A DNA stretch of 64,000 nucleotides from Klebsiella sp. WP3-W18-ESBL-02 (GCF_014168815.1 NZ_AP021972.1:2976001-3040000), one strand, 5' to 3'. Counted from the stretch's first letter, positions 1-9,667 are shown. Program-made: numbers and translations. The notes: generated from the letters alone by a model not told the origin.

Positions 1-1
1 G

Positions 2-1747
2 CAGCTGCTGGATAATCTGGATTTAAACAGCGCGCGTCCGATCGCGCTTAACGACGCGGGCGGCACGCTCGATACTCAAGGCTACGATACGACGATTACG
101 CAAGGGATCACCGGCCACGGGGGCCTGACTAAACAGGGGGCGGGTACCTTAACGCTGAGCGGCGACAATCGCTTTAGCGGCGAGACGAAGCTTGCCGCCG
201 GGCGTCTTGATGTTACCGGCTCACTTGCAGGAGCCGTGCGTGCGCAAACCGGGACGGCGCTTTCAGGTAACGGCAGCGTTGGCAGCACCACTCTCGATGA
301 CGGCAGTTCGTTGACCGTCGGCTCGCTCGCCCAGGCTACGAGCGCTGATGCCGTCTTTAGCATTACCGGAGCGCTGGATAATAGCGGAACCGTCACCCTC
401 TCACGCAGCGCCGGGCATGCCGGTAATCAGCTTAATATTAGCGGCAATTACCGCGGCCAGGGCAGCGCCCTGCTGGCGATCAACACCGTACTTGGCGGCG
501 ATCATTCGCTGACCGATCGCGTCAGCATTGCCGGCAGTACCGCCGGAACCACGGCGGTCAGTTTTCGCAACGTCGGCGGGCTGGGAGCGCAAACCCAGCA
601 AGGGATTGAGGTCATTAGCGTTAGCGGGGCCTCCGCTACGGGCGCATTTCGCCAGACGGGGCGCGTGGTTGCCGGGCCATGGGATTACAGCCTGGTGCAA
701 AAAGGGAAAAACTGGTACCTGACGTCGATCAATACCACCACGGTAACGCCAGTTTCACCGCCATCGCCGGTGCCACAGTATCGCCCGGAAGCCGGCAGCT
801 ATCTGATGAACCTTGCCGCCGCCAACACGCTGTTCAATCTCTCGCTCGACGATCGTGAAGGGGCCACTGAATACGGCGTTCAGGGAGATCACCGCCCTGC
901 TCTCGCCGGGTCATTCTGGCTGCGCCAGGAAGGGGGGCAGAATCGCGTTAGCGCTGCCGAAGGGCAGCTTCGTTCGCGGGCCAATCGCTACGTTGCCCAA
1001 ATGGGCAATGAGTTCCTCCACGGCAGCCGCAACGGTGACGATCGCTGGGGGGCTGGCTTAATGGCGGGCTACGGCGACATACAAGGTTCAACCCGCGCCG
1101 CCACGACGGGCTATCGCTCGCGCAACAGCATGGATGGTTACAGCGTCGGGGCTTACGGCACCTGGTATCAGAATGCGCAGAACCGTCGGGGCATGTATCT
1201 GGACAGCTGGCTCAACTACAGCTGGTTCAATAACCAGATTAAAGGCGAGAGTCTGGCCAGCGAGCATTACCGCAGTAAGGGAATGACGGCCTCGATTGAG
1301 AGTGGATACAACATTCTGCTGCATCAATCGCGGCGCCAGGCGGTCTATCTTGAACCTCAGGCTCAGCTGACGTGGATGGGCGTAAAAAGCGCAGCGCATA
1401 CCGAGGATAACGGGACCCGAATTCAGGACAACGGACACGGGAATATGCAGTCGCGGCTGGGGCTTCGTCTCTATCTGCGCGGCCATCGTGCAGAGGGTGA
1501 CGGTAAAAACCGTGAATTCAAACCTTATGTTGAGCTCGACTGGTTGCACAATACGCACGCTGCAGATATTCGCATGAATACCGTACGCATTACCCAGCAA
1601 GGCGCGCAAAACGTGGCGCAGCTTAAGCTTGGCGTTCAGGGGCAACTGACGTCGGCGTTGAACGTCTGGGGCGGAACCGCACTACAGGCAGGCAACAATC
1701 GCTACAGCGATGTCTCGGTGATGGTTGGGATGAAATACGCGTTTTAG
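2..1747 (+). CDS. Autotransporter (type V secretion), C-terminal part
   Basis: The reading frame is open from base 2 to the stop at 1745-1747, so this is the last 581 codons of a longer gene whose start lies outside the window. The first part is passenger: Gly/Thr/Ser-rich repeats of the autotransporter-associated (PATR) kind, e.g. GAGTLTLSGDNRFSG near residue 50. From about residue 300 (GSFWLRQEGG) to the end it reads as a 12-strand autotransporter beta-barrel, with alternating aromatic/polar residues and a terminal Phe (MVGMKYAF), the usual outer-membrane insertion signal. By family knowledge the barrel carries the passenger to the cell surface; adhesion is typical, but the substrate cannot be read here. 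It is convergent with mipA. The GTG at 236 is internal, not a start. Confidence 0.9.
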   Translation, partial: QLLDNLDLNSARPIALNDAGGTLDTQGYDTTITQGITGHGGLTKQGAGTLTLSGDNRFSGETKLAAGRLDVTGSLAGAVRAQTGTALSGNGSVGSTTLDDGSSLTVGSLAQATSADAVFSITGALDNSGTVTLSRSAGHAGNQLNISGNYRGQGSALLAINTVLGGDHSLTDRVSIAGSTAGTTAVSFRNVGGLGAQTQQGIEVISVSGASATGAFRQTGRVVAGPWDYSLVQKGKNWYLTSINTTTVTPVSPPSPVPQYRPEAGSYLMNLAAANTLFNLSLDDREGATEYGVQGDHRPALAGSFWLRQEGGQNRVSAAEGQLRSRANRYVAQMGNEFLHGSRNGDDRWGAGLMAGYGDIQGSTRAATTGYRSRNSMDGYSVGAYGTWYQNAQNRRGMYLDSWLNYSWFNNQIKGESLASEHYRSKGMTASIESGYNILLHQSRRQAVYLEPQAQLTWMGVKSAAHTEDNGTRIQDNGHGNMQSRLGLRLYLRGHRAEGDGKNREFKPYVELDWLHNTHAADIRMNTVRITQQGAQNVAQLKLGVQGQLTSALNVWGGTALQAGNNRYSDVSVMVGMKYAF

Positions 1748-1758
1748 CGGGAGGGATC

Positions 1759-1816
1759 ATGACGGTGCGACGCACCGTCATGGGGCCTGAATTCGGTGCG
1801 ACATGTCGCACCGAAT
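1759..1816. terminator. Twin palindromes between convergent genes
   Basis: Two hairpin-forming palindromes lie side by side: 1759-1781 (11-bp arms around one A) and 1791-1816 (13-bp arms, perfect, no loop base). Both contain the word CGGTGCGAC. They sit between the ends of the autotransporter gene and mipA, so a bidirectional terminator role is likely, although neither has a strong T-run. Confidence 0.6.
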
Positions 1817-1825
1817 GCTCACGCC

Positions 1826-2572
1826 TTAGAAGGTGTAGGTGATACCGGTAGACAGCAGTCCGGACCAGCTCTTATCAACCATCGGGCTATCGGTGATTTC
1901 GTCAGACAGACGGGTATAACGCGCGGTACCGTACACGCTCCAGTTTCCAGCGAAACGATAATTCGCGGTCATTTCCAGATACGGGTTCCAACTGCTGTCT
2001 GCGCTGTAGCTACGCAGGCCGCTGCGCGCCGCTTCACGACGGGAAACGCCGTAGTAGTAGTCGTTCTGGTTATCGCTGTTCCACTGTACGCCGATGCCCG
2101 GCGTTAAGGTCAGGCCACCGTTGGTGTAACGGTAAACCCAGCCCAGATCCCAGACCAGACCGTTGCTTTCATCCAGCATATCGCCCGCCAGGGTGGTACG
2201 CAGAGAACCGTACTGAGTATGGTGGAACCAGGACAGCCCGCCCATCATCGTGGACTGACGACGATCCAGTTTACGCAACTGGCTGTTATCGCTGTCGCCC
2301 GGTTTGAAATACATGGGTGACCAGTACGCCGTCAGAGACAGCTGGTCAGTACCGTCATTCCACAGGTAGTAACCACCACCAAAACCACGGAACCAGAAGT
2401 TATCGCCTTCATAGGTGATTACCGGTACCGGGTACACATCGTGGTCATACTGTTTGTATGCATGCTCAACGACGCCGACGCCCGCACCCAGCGTGAACTT
2501 ACTTTCCGCTTGAGCAGCGGTAGCAGAAGTGGCAATCAGCACCCCTAGGGCTAGAAGTTTGATTCGATTCAC
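1826..2572 (-). CDS. mipA: MltA-interacting outer-membrane protein MipA
   Basis: Outer-membrane scaffold protein that in E. coli links the lytic transglycosylase MltA to PBP1B for murein growth. The protein has a signal peptide (LLALGVLIATSATAAQA) and then a barrel-like sequence very close to E. coli MipA, including DNFWFRG and the C-terminal LLSTGITYTF ending in Phe. I chose the GTG start at 2572: it gives 248 residues, the E. coli length, and has AAGGA about ten bases upstream. An ATG at 2596 would add eight residues with a poorer signal peptide. It is transcribed alone, away from yeaG. Confidence 0.93.
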   Translation of the reverse strand: MNRIKLLALGVLIATSATAAQAESKFTLGAGVGVVEHAYKQYDHDVYPVPVITYEGDNFWFRGFGGGYYLWNDGTDQLSLTAYWSPMYFKPGDSDNSQLRKLDRRQSTMMGGLSWFHHTQYGSLRTTLAGDMLDESNGLVWDLGWVYRYTNGGLTLTPGIGVQWNSDNQNDYYYGVSRREAARSGLRSYSADSSWNPYLEMTANYRFAGNWSVYGTARYTRLSDEITDSPMVDKSWSGLLSTGITYTF

Positions 2573-3008
2573 AATCTGTAATTCCTTTTTTTTCAACGTA
2601 TCAGCGGCGAAAGTTTACCTTCCACTTAGCCGGACGACAAATTTTTTACCTGTAATTACATAATGTGACTTGTCATTATCTCGCCTATTGATGGCAATGC
2701 CCTTACAAATGCATGACGGCTATATGAAAGCACAAAAAAGTTGAAAAGATTTAATGCTCGTATTTTTTGATGAGTTATTGATATGTCATTGAAAATCGAT
2801 TTTATCGCCATGCAAGTTTTGCAAATGCCATCTACGCTTATTTTTAGAAGGCGTAATCGCCACACGCGTAACCGTTAATTGTCCGCAGACCTGGCATACA
2901 GGTTGCTGGGTCAAGGTTGAACGGCGTTCGGCTTACCTCTTCCGGGAGCCCCCATTATTCATACCAACGGCTCTTAACCTGTGCTAAAAAACGAAAGGAC
3001 GGCATGCC
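2573..3008. other. Divergent mipA-yeaG intergenic region
   Basis: 436 bp without a gene. The mipA side is AT-rich and holds its leader; the yeaG side holds the sigma-54 promoter described separately. The 69-codon minus-strand frame at 2656-2865 has no credible ribosome site or family and is not called. Confidence 0.7.
2892..2906 (+). promoter_or_regulatory. Sigma-54 promoter of yeaGH
   Basis: TGGCATACAGGTTGC fits the sigma-54 consensus TGGCACGN4TTGC with the required GG and GC spacing; the only departures are at C6 and G7. Transcription should start near 2918, about 90 bp before yeaG. yeaGH is known in E. coli as a nitrogen-starvation and RpoS-linked operon, so an RpoN promoter fits. I found no clear NtrC site upstream. 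Confidence 0.75.
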
Positions 3009-4943
3009 ATGAATATATTCGATCACTATCGCCAGCGCTATGAAGCTGCCAAGGACGAAGAGTTCACACTGCAGGAGTTTCTTGCTGTATGTAAGCAGGA
3101 TCGCAGTGCCTATGCTAACGCGGCAGAACGGCTATTAACGGCTATTGGCGAGCCGATAATGGTTGATACCGCCCAGGAACCGCGGCTTTCCCGTCTCTTT
3201 TCGAACCGAGTCATCGGGCGCTACCCGGCGTTCGAAGAGTTTTACGGCATGGAAGAAGCCATCGAACAGATTGTTTCCTACCTGAAACACGCCGCCCAGG
3301 GACTGGAAGAGAAAAAACAAATTCTCTACTTATTGGGACCGGTCGGCGGCGGTAAATCATCGCTGGCTGAACGTCTGAAATCCTTAATGCAGCGCGTGCC
3401 CATTTATGTGCTGAGCGCCAACGGCGAGCGCAGCCCGGTAAACGATCATCCGCTGTGTCTGTTTAACCCGCAGGAAGATGCGCAGATTCTGGAAAAAGAG
3501 TACGGCGTCCCTTCCCGCTACCTCGGCACGATCATGTCGCCGTGGGCGGCGAAACGGCTGCATGAATTTGGCGGCGACATCACCAAATTCCGCGTAGTCA
3601 AAGTGTGGCCATCCATTCTTGAACAGATTGCGATTGCCAAAACTGAACCCGGCGATGAAAACAACCAGGATATTTCGGCACTGGTCGGTAAGGTCGATAT
3701 CCGTAAGCTTGAACACTACGCACAAAACGATCCGGATGCCTATGGGTATTCCGGCGCACTGTGCCGCGCCAACCAGGGGATTATGGAGTTCGTTGAGATG
3801 TTTAAAGCGCCTATCAAGGTGCTGCATCCGCTGCTGACCGCCACCCAGGAAGGGAACTATAACGGTACTGAGGGGATCTCTGCCCTGCCGTTTAACGGTA
3901 TTATCCTCGCGCACTCGAACGAATCGGAGTGGGTGACTTTCCGTAACAACAAAAATAACGAAGCGTTCCTTGACCGTGTTTACATCGTCAAAGTGCCTTA
4001 CTGCCTGCGGATCTCCGAAGAGATCAAAATTTACGAAAAACTGCTCAACCACAGTGAGCTGACCCATGCGCCGTGTGCGCCAGGTACGCTCGAAACGCTG
4101 TCGCGCTTCTCGATTCTTTCGCGTCTGAAAGAACCGGAAAACTCCAGCATTTACTCAAAAATGCGCGTCTACGATGGGGAAAGCCTGAAGGATACCGACC
4201 CGAAAGCCAAGTCATACCAGGAGTATCGCGACTATGCTGGCGTCGACGAGGGAATGAACGGTCTGTCGACCCGCTTCGCCTTTAAGATCCTCTCGCGGGT
4301 GTTTAACTTCGATCACGCCGAAGTGGCGGCTAACCCGGTACATCTTTTCTACGTGCTGGAGCAGCAGATTGAGCGCGAACAGTTCCCTCAGGAGCAGTCG
4401 GAGCGTTACCTGGAGTTCCTGAAAGGCTACCTGATTCCGAAATACGCCGAGTTTATCGGTAAAGAGATCCAGACGGCGTACCTTGAATCCTATTCTGAAT
4501 ATGGACAGAACATTTTCGACCGTTATGTCACCTATGCGGACTTCTGGATTCAGGACCAGGAATATCGCGATCCGGACACCGGACAGCTGTTCGATCGCGA
4601 ATCGCTGAACGCCGAACTGGAGAAAATTGAGAAGCCTGCCGGGATCAGCAACCCGAAAGACTTCCGCAACGAAATTGTCAACTTTGTGCTGCGCGCCCGC
4701 GCCAACAACAACGGCCGCAACCCGAACTGGACAAGCTACGAGAAGCTGCGCACGGTCATTGAGAAGAAAATGTTCTCCAATACCGAGGAGCTGCTGCCGG
4801 TGATTTCGTTTAACGCCAAGACCTCAACTGACGAACAGAAAAAGCACGATGATTTTGTCGATCGGATGATGGAAAAAGGCTATACCCGTAAACAGGTTCG
4901 CCTGTTATGTGAATGGTATTTGCGCGTACGTAAATCATCATAA
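3009..4943 (+). CDS. yeaG: PrkA-family serine kinase YeaG
   Basis: AAA-type protein kinase of the PrkA family, 644 aa, the same length as E. coli YeaG and nearly identical to it over long stretches. The Walker A loop GPVGGGKS is at residues 110-117 and the PrkA C-terminal domain fills the second half. In E. coli it acts in the cytoplasm with YeaH in adaptation to sustained nitrogen starvation and stationary phase. The start follows a GGAC-type ribosome site (aaaggacggc). It is the first gene of yeaGH; a GC-rich hairpin separates the two genes. Confidence 0.97.
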   Translation: MNIFDHYRQRYEAAKDEEFTLQEFLAVCKQDRSAYANAAERLLTAIGEPIMVDTAQEPRLSRLFSNRVIGRYPAFEEFYGMEEAIEQIVSYLKHAAQGLEEKKQILYLLGPVGGGKSSLAERLKSLMQRVPIYVLSANGERSPVNDHPLCLFNPQEDAQILEKEYGVPSRYLGTIMSPWAAKRLHEFGGDITKFRVVKVWPSILEQIAIAKTEPGDENNQDISALVGKVDIRKLEHYAQNDPDAYGYSGALCRANQGIMEFVEMFKAPIKVLHPLLTATQEGNYNGTEGISALPFNGIILAHSNESEWVTFRNNKNNEAFLDRVYIVKVPYCLRISEEIKIYEKLLNHSELTHAPCAPGTLETLSRFSILSRLKEPENSSIYSKMRVYDGESLKDTDPKAKSYQEYRDYAGVDEGMNGLSTRFAFKILSRVFNFDHAEVAANPVHLFYVLEQQIEREQFPQEQSERYLEFLKGYLIPKYAEFIGKEIQTAYLESYSEYGQNIFDRYVTYADFWIQDQEYRDPDTGQLFDRESLNAELEKIEKPAGISNPKDFRNEIVNFVLRARANNNGRNPNWTSYEKLRTVIEKKMFSNTEELLPVISFNAKTSTDEQKKHDDFVDRMMEKGYTRKQVRLLCEWYLRVRKSS

Positions 4944-4954
4944 CAGCCACATAC

Positions 4955-4981
4955 GGCCCGGAAGCTTACGCTTACCGGGCC
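4955..4981. repeat. REP-like hairpin between yeaG and yeaH
   Basis: GGCCCGG and CCGGGCC arms enclose a 13-nt loop. It lies in the 77-bp gap of the operon, where it could stabilise the yeaG part of the transcript. Confidence 0.6.
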
Positions 4982-5020
4982 AAGGCATGCATAAGTTGGC
5001 AACGCAGTTCAGGAGGGGCT

Positions 5021-6301
5021 ATGACCTGGTTCATTGACCGGCGTCTGAACGGCAAAAACAAGAGTGCGGTTAACCGCCAGCGCTTCTTGCGCCGTTATAA
5101 AGCGCAAATCAAACAGTCGATCTCCGAGGCTATCAATAAACGTTCGGTGACCGACATCGACAGCGGCGAATCTGTCTCTATACCGACGGATGATATCAGC
5201 GAGCCGATGTTCCATCAGGGGCGCGGCGGATTACGCCACCGGGTACATCCCGGTAACGATCACTTTGTGCAAAACGATCGCATCGAGCGCCCGCAGGGCG
5301 GCGGCGGTGGCGGCAGTGGTCAAGGACAGGCCAGCGCCGATGGCGAAGGTCAGGATGAGTTTGTCTTCCAGATTTCCAAAGACGAATACCTGGATCTGCT
5401 GTTCGAGGATTTGGCCCTACCGAACCTCAAGCGCAATCAGCAGCGCCAGCTCACCGAGTACAAAACCCATCGCGCGGGCTTCACGTCTAACGGCGTGCCC
5501 GCCAATATCAGCGTGGTACGGTCGCTGCAAAACTCCCTTGCTCGCCGTACCGCCATGACGGCCGGGAAGCGCCGCGAGCTGCACGCGCTGGAGGCCACGC
5601 TTGACGAGGTGGCCAAAAGTGAGCCCGCACAGCTGCTGGAAGAAGAGCGCTTACGCAAAGAGATAGCCGAGCTGCGGGCCAAAATTGACCGAGTTCCGTT
5701 TATCGATACCTTTGACCTGCGCTACAAAAACTATGAGAAGCGGCCAGAACCCTCCAGCCAGGCGGTAATGTTCTGCCTGATGGACGTTTCCGGCTCGATG
5801 GATCAGTCCACCAAGGACATGGCCAAGCGCTTTTATATCCTGCTCTATCTGTTCCTGAGCCGGACCTATAAAAACGTCGAGGTGGTGTATATTCGCCACC
5901 ATACCCAGGCCAAAGAGGTGGATGAACATGAGTTCTTCTACTCGCAGGAAACCGGCGGCACCATCGTGTCCAGCGCGCTGAAGTTAATGGACGAAGTGGT
6001 GAAGGCCCGCTACGACCCGGCACAATGGAATATCTATGCCGCGCAGGCGTCGGATGGCGATAACTGGGCGGACGATTCGCCGCTGTGCCATGAGATTCTG
6101 GCGAAGAAGATTCTGCCGGTGGTGCGCTACTACAGCTATATCGAAATCACCCGCCGGGCACATCAAACCCTGTGGCGCGAGTATGAACACCTGCAGCAGA
6201 CGTTTGATAATTTTGCCATTCAGCATATTCGCGATCAGGATGATATCTATCCGGTGTTCCGAGAACTGTTTCATAAGCAAGGCAGTACCGTTAAGGACTA
6301 A
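5021..6301 (+). CDS. yeaH: YeaH, VWA-like partner of YeaG
   Basis: 426-aa member of the UPF0229 family, one residue shorter than E. coli YeaH. A basic N-terminus (residues 1-40) and a Gly-rich stretch (GGGGGGSGQGQ, about residue 95) precede a von Willebrand A-like domain; the MIDAS motif DVSGSM starts at Asp255. It works with the YeaG kinase in E. coli starvation responses; its biochemical role is not settled. The ATG is preceded by AGGAGG. It is the last gene of the operon. Confidence 0.95.
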   Translation: MTWFIDRRLNGKNKSAVNRQRFLRRYKAQIKQSISEAINKRSVTDIDSGESVSIPTDDISEPMFHQGRGGLRHRVHPGNDHFVQNDRIERPQGGGGGGSGQGQASADGEGQDEFVFQISKDEYLDLLFEDLALPNLKRNQQRQLTEYKTHRAGFTSNGVPANISVVRSLQNSLARRTAMTAGKRRELHALEATLDEVAKSEPAQLLEEERLRKEIAELRAKIDRVPFIDTFDLRYKNYEKRPEPSSQAVMFCLMDVSGSMDQSTKDMAKRFYILLYLFLSRTYKNVEVVYIRHHTQAKEVDEHEFFYSQETGGTIVSSALKLMDEVVKARYDPAQWNIYAAQASDGDNWADDSPLCHEILAKKILPVVRYYSYIEITRRAHQTLWREYEHLQQTFDNFAIQHIRDQDDIYPVFRELFHKQGSTVKD

Positions 6302-6503
6302 GTCATATCAATCAGCCGGTGAAATTTTGCTGGCTGATTTTCCTTCACAATAGCCATTGAACGCTCTCTGGAGGATTGATTGTCCCTTTTTACTTCGCAG
6401 ATCCCCCGGTCATATCATCATCACTTGATGAAACGCTCACCACAATTAGGAGAGTATGCCCGACGTAACGATTAATCATACAAAAAGTGTATAATAGGTC
6501 TAA

Positions 6504-7304
6504 TTGAATGATGATGAGAGTATCTCTGTGATTAATGAAGTCGCTATAAACGTTAAAATAGACAGCATCCTTGAAGCCGATAACCGCCTGTTTCTGAAGC
6601 CAAACAGTTTAGGCCTGTATAATGTCTCAGAAATGCTTGACCGTTTTGCGCTGGCCAGAGCGGACTTAGCGAAAAAAAACAATGACCCTTTTGCTACCAC
6701 GACCTATAAAGCCGTCTTGCAAGCAACACAGCTATTTGTCAGTAACCTTCCGCAAAGTGAGTCACTTGTCACGATTAACGGTGCCTACTGGTGCGATCTG
6801 GACCACCTCAAATTAATCCTCAAATTTTGTAGCCCTCTGTACGCCGATGCGGCTAACATGCTTGAATCTAAAGAGGATATAACCTTAAGTGAATGGTCAG
6901 ATTGTCACGCTAAAAAATACAGTGTGATCTGTTTCTTTGGCGATAGCGATGAGTGCTATATTTCCGGCGCTATTTGGGGCGCATCGCGTATTCTGCATAA
7001 CGAAAAAGACCTCTATGAATATGTCATATGCACCGAAATAAAAGTGGATGAAACAGCGAAAAAATATCATCTCAGTCAAGAAGCCAAATTTACGCTTTAT
7101 CAAAACACATGGCGCTATTGTGCTCATGGTATTGAGCTTTACATGCAATATTATGCTCAACAGCAGATCCACAGTTACCCGAAGCTGACTGAAATAATGA
7201 AAGAATGCTTTGTTGCGGTCGAAAAAAATGCGCTTGAACTTGCCGTGCCCCCTACGCCCGCGGTGGTCACACCTAAAAAAGGGTTCTGGTCTCGTTTATT
7301 TTAA
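6504..7304 (+). CDS. Unrecognised 266-codon protein
   Basis: I do not recognise this family. The product is soluble-looking, with no signal peptide or membrane helix, and rather Cys- and Tyr-rich in the middle (CFFGDSDECYISGAIWGA near residues 150-165). It ends in a Pro-rich linker (PPTPAV) and the basic-aromatic tail KKGFWSRLF, a type of tail that often contacts membranes or partners. The frame opens with TTG at 6504; a GTG at 6528 with GAGAG upstream is an alternative start. Base composition is visibly more AT-rich than yeaH or dgcJ, suggesting acquisition. It occupies the position where E. coli has yeaI. Confidence 0.75.
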   Translation: MNDDESISVINEVAINVKIDSILEADNRLFLKPNSLGLYNVSEMLDRFALARADLAKKNNDPFATTTYKAVLQATQLFVSNLPQSESLVTINGAYWCDLDHLKLILKFCSPLYADAANMLESKEDITLSEWSDCHAKKYSVICFFGDSDECYISGAIWGASRILHNEKDLYEYVICTEIKVDETAKKYHLSQEAKFTLYQNTWRYCAHGIELYMQYYAQQQIHSYPKLTEIMKECFVAVEKNALELAVPPTPAVVTPKKGFWSRLF

Positions 7305-7677
7305 GGTATCGCTATGTATAGGCCACCATCCAATATAATGACGGTTGGCAGAACAGTATGATGAACCAGGCTTTTGTTGAGCCAGGCCCCTCTGTGGATG
7401 ACTGCCCATCCGGCAACGGATGAGGCATGCTCAAAGCGTTTCATTTTATTATGATTTAATCATTTCACCTACTGACAACATGGTAGGGCTAAAATGCTTT
7501 ACATGTTACTTTCACATAACCGATGAAACAGGCAAGAAACAAAAACGCATTGCGGGAATCGCCCTCTGCCAGCGCATCTACGTGTTTTGAAACATTTTCG
7601 TTGCTAATGCTTTACTAGAGATACGGCCCCGCCCATGGTAAAATTCCGAATTACACGGAAGAAGATTTAATTTCACC
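7305..7677. other. Intergenic region upstream of dgcJ
   Basis: 373 bp without a convincing gene. An imperfect hairpin (GCCCATCCG/CGGATGAGGC, about 7408-7430) may end the preceding gene. The rest is AT-rich and presumably carries the dgcJ promoter. Short frames here have no ribosome site. Confidence 0.5.
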
Positions 7678-9174
7678 ATGAAACTGCAGAGCAAAATATT
7701 ACGTTTCGTCATCTCCTCCGGTGTGGTAATACTGACATCATCATTTCTGATCTATGAATTGGTGGCCAGCCACCGGGATATGACAGAATATATGCGATAT
7801 ATCATAGACAAAGGAGAAGCCGCTTTTCTCTATGATAAATATCAGAACCAGCTAATTATATCGCAATTCACCCGCAAAATGGGCGACCGACCTACTGCCC
7901 AGGCGGCGGCGCGCGCCTGCGCCAGCGTTCAGCACCGCGGTGACATCAGCGGCCTGAACGTCGACGACTACACCTATACGCCGCTGCAGGGCACGTTGAC
8001 CGCGGGTCATTCTCCCTGCCAGACGTGGGTGAACGATCTGCCCGCGCTGGAAGCCTTTGATTCTGCCATCGCCAATAATACAGCGTGGAAATCTATTCTG
8101 CCGAATGAACCGCAGCCACAAAAACGTTTTCGTTATTATATTGATTTAATGAATCAATATATTTATTTCAATTCCCCGGTTAAAATTACAAATACGGCGT
8201 TAACCGGCTGGAATTTCCTCTACGGTGGGCGTTTGGGTATTTCTCCCGCCAGTCTGGAAAACCTCTTTCTGGGTAGAACGGTGGTATCAAGCATCTATGC
8301 CGATACCTTTACCCGTAAGAATATCTTAACTTTCCTGACCCCTGTCTTTCAGCATGAACTGCTGAAAGGGATCGTGATGGTCGATCTTTCTCATCAGGAT
8401 ATGCGCGATATCTTTTATACCCACGATCGGCCGCTGGTCTGGCGCTACCTGGATATCTCGTTCACCGACTCCGACAATAATGCGCATATTGAAGTCCATC
8501 GCAGCGCAGCGCATCTACTGAGCTATGTGAACTACTCACGCCCGCTAGCAGAAAATATGCGCATCGAGCTGTCGCTGGACGTGATGTACTTCCTGCTCAG
8601 CTCGTGGAAACTGTTCCTGTTTTATCTGCTGACAACCGCGACCTTAATGCACCTGGTGCGCACCCACTTCCGTCTTTACCAGATGGTCAGCAAAGAAAAC
8701 ATCAGCGATTCACTCACCGGGCTGTATAACCGGAAGATCCTCTCGCCGGTGCAAAGCATGCGCCTTCAGCGCCTGACCGAGCAAGGTGCCAGCATCGTGA
8801 TCATCGCGCTCGATCTCGACAAGTTAAAGAAAATCAACGACACCTGGGGGCATAACGAGGGCGACCGCGCCATTATCCTGCTTGCCCAGGCGATTTCCGC
8901 TACCGTGCGCAAGAGCGATTATGCGGTGCGTCTCGGCGGCGACGAGTTCTGCATTATTCTGGTCGACTATGACGAAGAAGATGCCCGGTTGATCCCGCAG
9001 CGCATCAAAGCGCAGTTGGCGCTGCTTGACGATGAAAATCGCGTTAGCTTCTCGTGGGGCGCGTATAAAATGCAGGTAGGCGATAACCTGGATACGGCGA
9101 TGGACATTGCCGACCAGCGCCTTTATCAACATAAACATCAGCGAAATGGCAATAATGGGGGGAAGCATGATTGA
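7678..9174 (+). CDS. dgcJ: Membrane diguanylate cyclase DgcJ (YeaJ)
   Basis: Makes cyclic di-GMP from two GTP. 498 aa, close to E. coli YeaJ (496). Membrane helix at about residues 8-28, a long periplasmic sensor region (30-300) that is the most divergent part, a second helix near 305-325, then the GGDEF domain. The active-site GGDEF is at 420-424, with an inhibitory I-site RKSD just upstream (RxxD, five residues before GGDEF). The C-terminus overlaps yeaK by eight bases (ATGATTGA), so the two are probably translated together. Confidence 0.93.
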   Translation: MKLQSKILRFVISSGVVILTSSFLIYELVASHRDMTEYMRYIIDKGEAAFLYDKYQNQLIISQFTRKMGDRPTAQAAARACASVQHRGDISGLNVDDYTYTPLQGTLTAGHSPCQTWVNDLPALEAFDSAIANNTAWKSILPNEPQPQKRFRYYIDLMNQYIYFNSPVKITNTALTGWNFLYGGRLGISPASLENLFLGRTVVSSIYADTFTRKNILTFLTPVFQHELLKGIVMVDLSHQDMRDIFYTHDRPLVWRYLDISFTDSDNNAHIEVHRSAAHLLSYVNYSRPLAENMRIELSLDVMYFLLSSWKLFLFYLLTTATLMHLVRTHFRLYQMVSKENISDSLTGLYNRKILSPVQSMRLQRLTEQGASIVIIALDLDKLKKINDTWGHNEGDRAIILLAQAISATVRKSDYAVRLGGDEFCIILVDYDEEDARLIPQRIKAQLALLDDENRVSFSWGAYKMQVGDNLDTAMDIADQRLYQHKHQRNGNNGGKHD

Positions 9175-9667
9175 GCCCGTATCACCAAATATCCACCAGC
9201 GGCTGCTGGCATTATTGGATAACCAACAGGCGCGCTATCGGGTGATGGAGCACGACGCAGTGGGTAAGTGTGAAGCCGTTTCCGCCCTTCGCGGTACCGC
9301 GCTTGGCCAGGGCGCAAAGGCGCTGGTATGCAAAGTAAAAGGCAACGGCGTGAACCAGCATGTGCTGGCGATTCTGGCGGCCGACCAGCAGGCCGATCTG
9401 TCGCGCCTGGCACAGCATATTGGCGGGCTGAAGGCATCGCTGGCAAGCCCGGCGGAAGTTGAAGCGCTCACGGCCTGCGTGTTCGGCGCTATCCCGCCGT
9501 TCAGCTTCCACCGCGCGCTGCGGCTTATTGCCGATCCGCTGCTGTTTGAACGCTTTGATGAAATTGCCTTTAACGCAGGCAGTCTCGAAAAATCCGTGAT
9601 CCTCAATACCGCTGATTACCTGCGCATTGCCCAGCCGGAGCTGGTTGCCTTCCGCCGCCAATCCTGA
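9167..9667 (+). CDS. yeaK: Aminoacyl-tRNA deacylase YeaK
   Basis: 166-aa member of the YbaK/ProX trans-editing superfamily, which hydrolyses mischarged aminoacyl-tRNA in the cytoplasm; E. coli YeaK is reported to clear serine from wrong tRNAs. The core GTALGQGAKALVCKVKGNG, with its conserved lysine, matches E. coli almost exactly. I prefer the ATG at 9167, which has GGGGGGAAG directly upstream and aligns with the E. coli start; the frame extends further 5' into dgcJ only because the genes overlap. Confidence 0.93.
   Translation: MIEPVSPNIHQRLLALLDNQQARYRVMEHDAVGKCEAVSALRGTALGQGAKALVCKVKGNGVNQHVLAILAADQQADLSRLAQHIGGLKASLASPAEVEALTACVFGAIPPFSFHRALRLIADPLLFERFDEIAFNAGSLEKSVILNTADYLRIAQPELVAFRRQS

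Noticed and set aside
236..1747. GTG at 236 as start of the autotransporter
   Set aside because: The frame is open to base 2 and the upstream residues continue the passenger repeats, so the gene starts outside the window.
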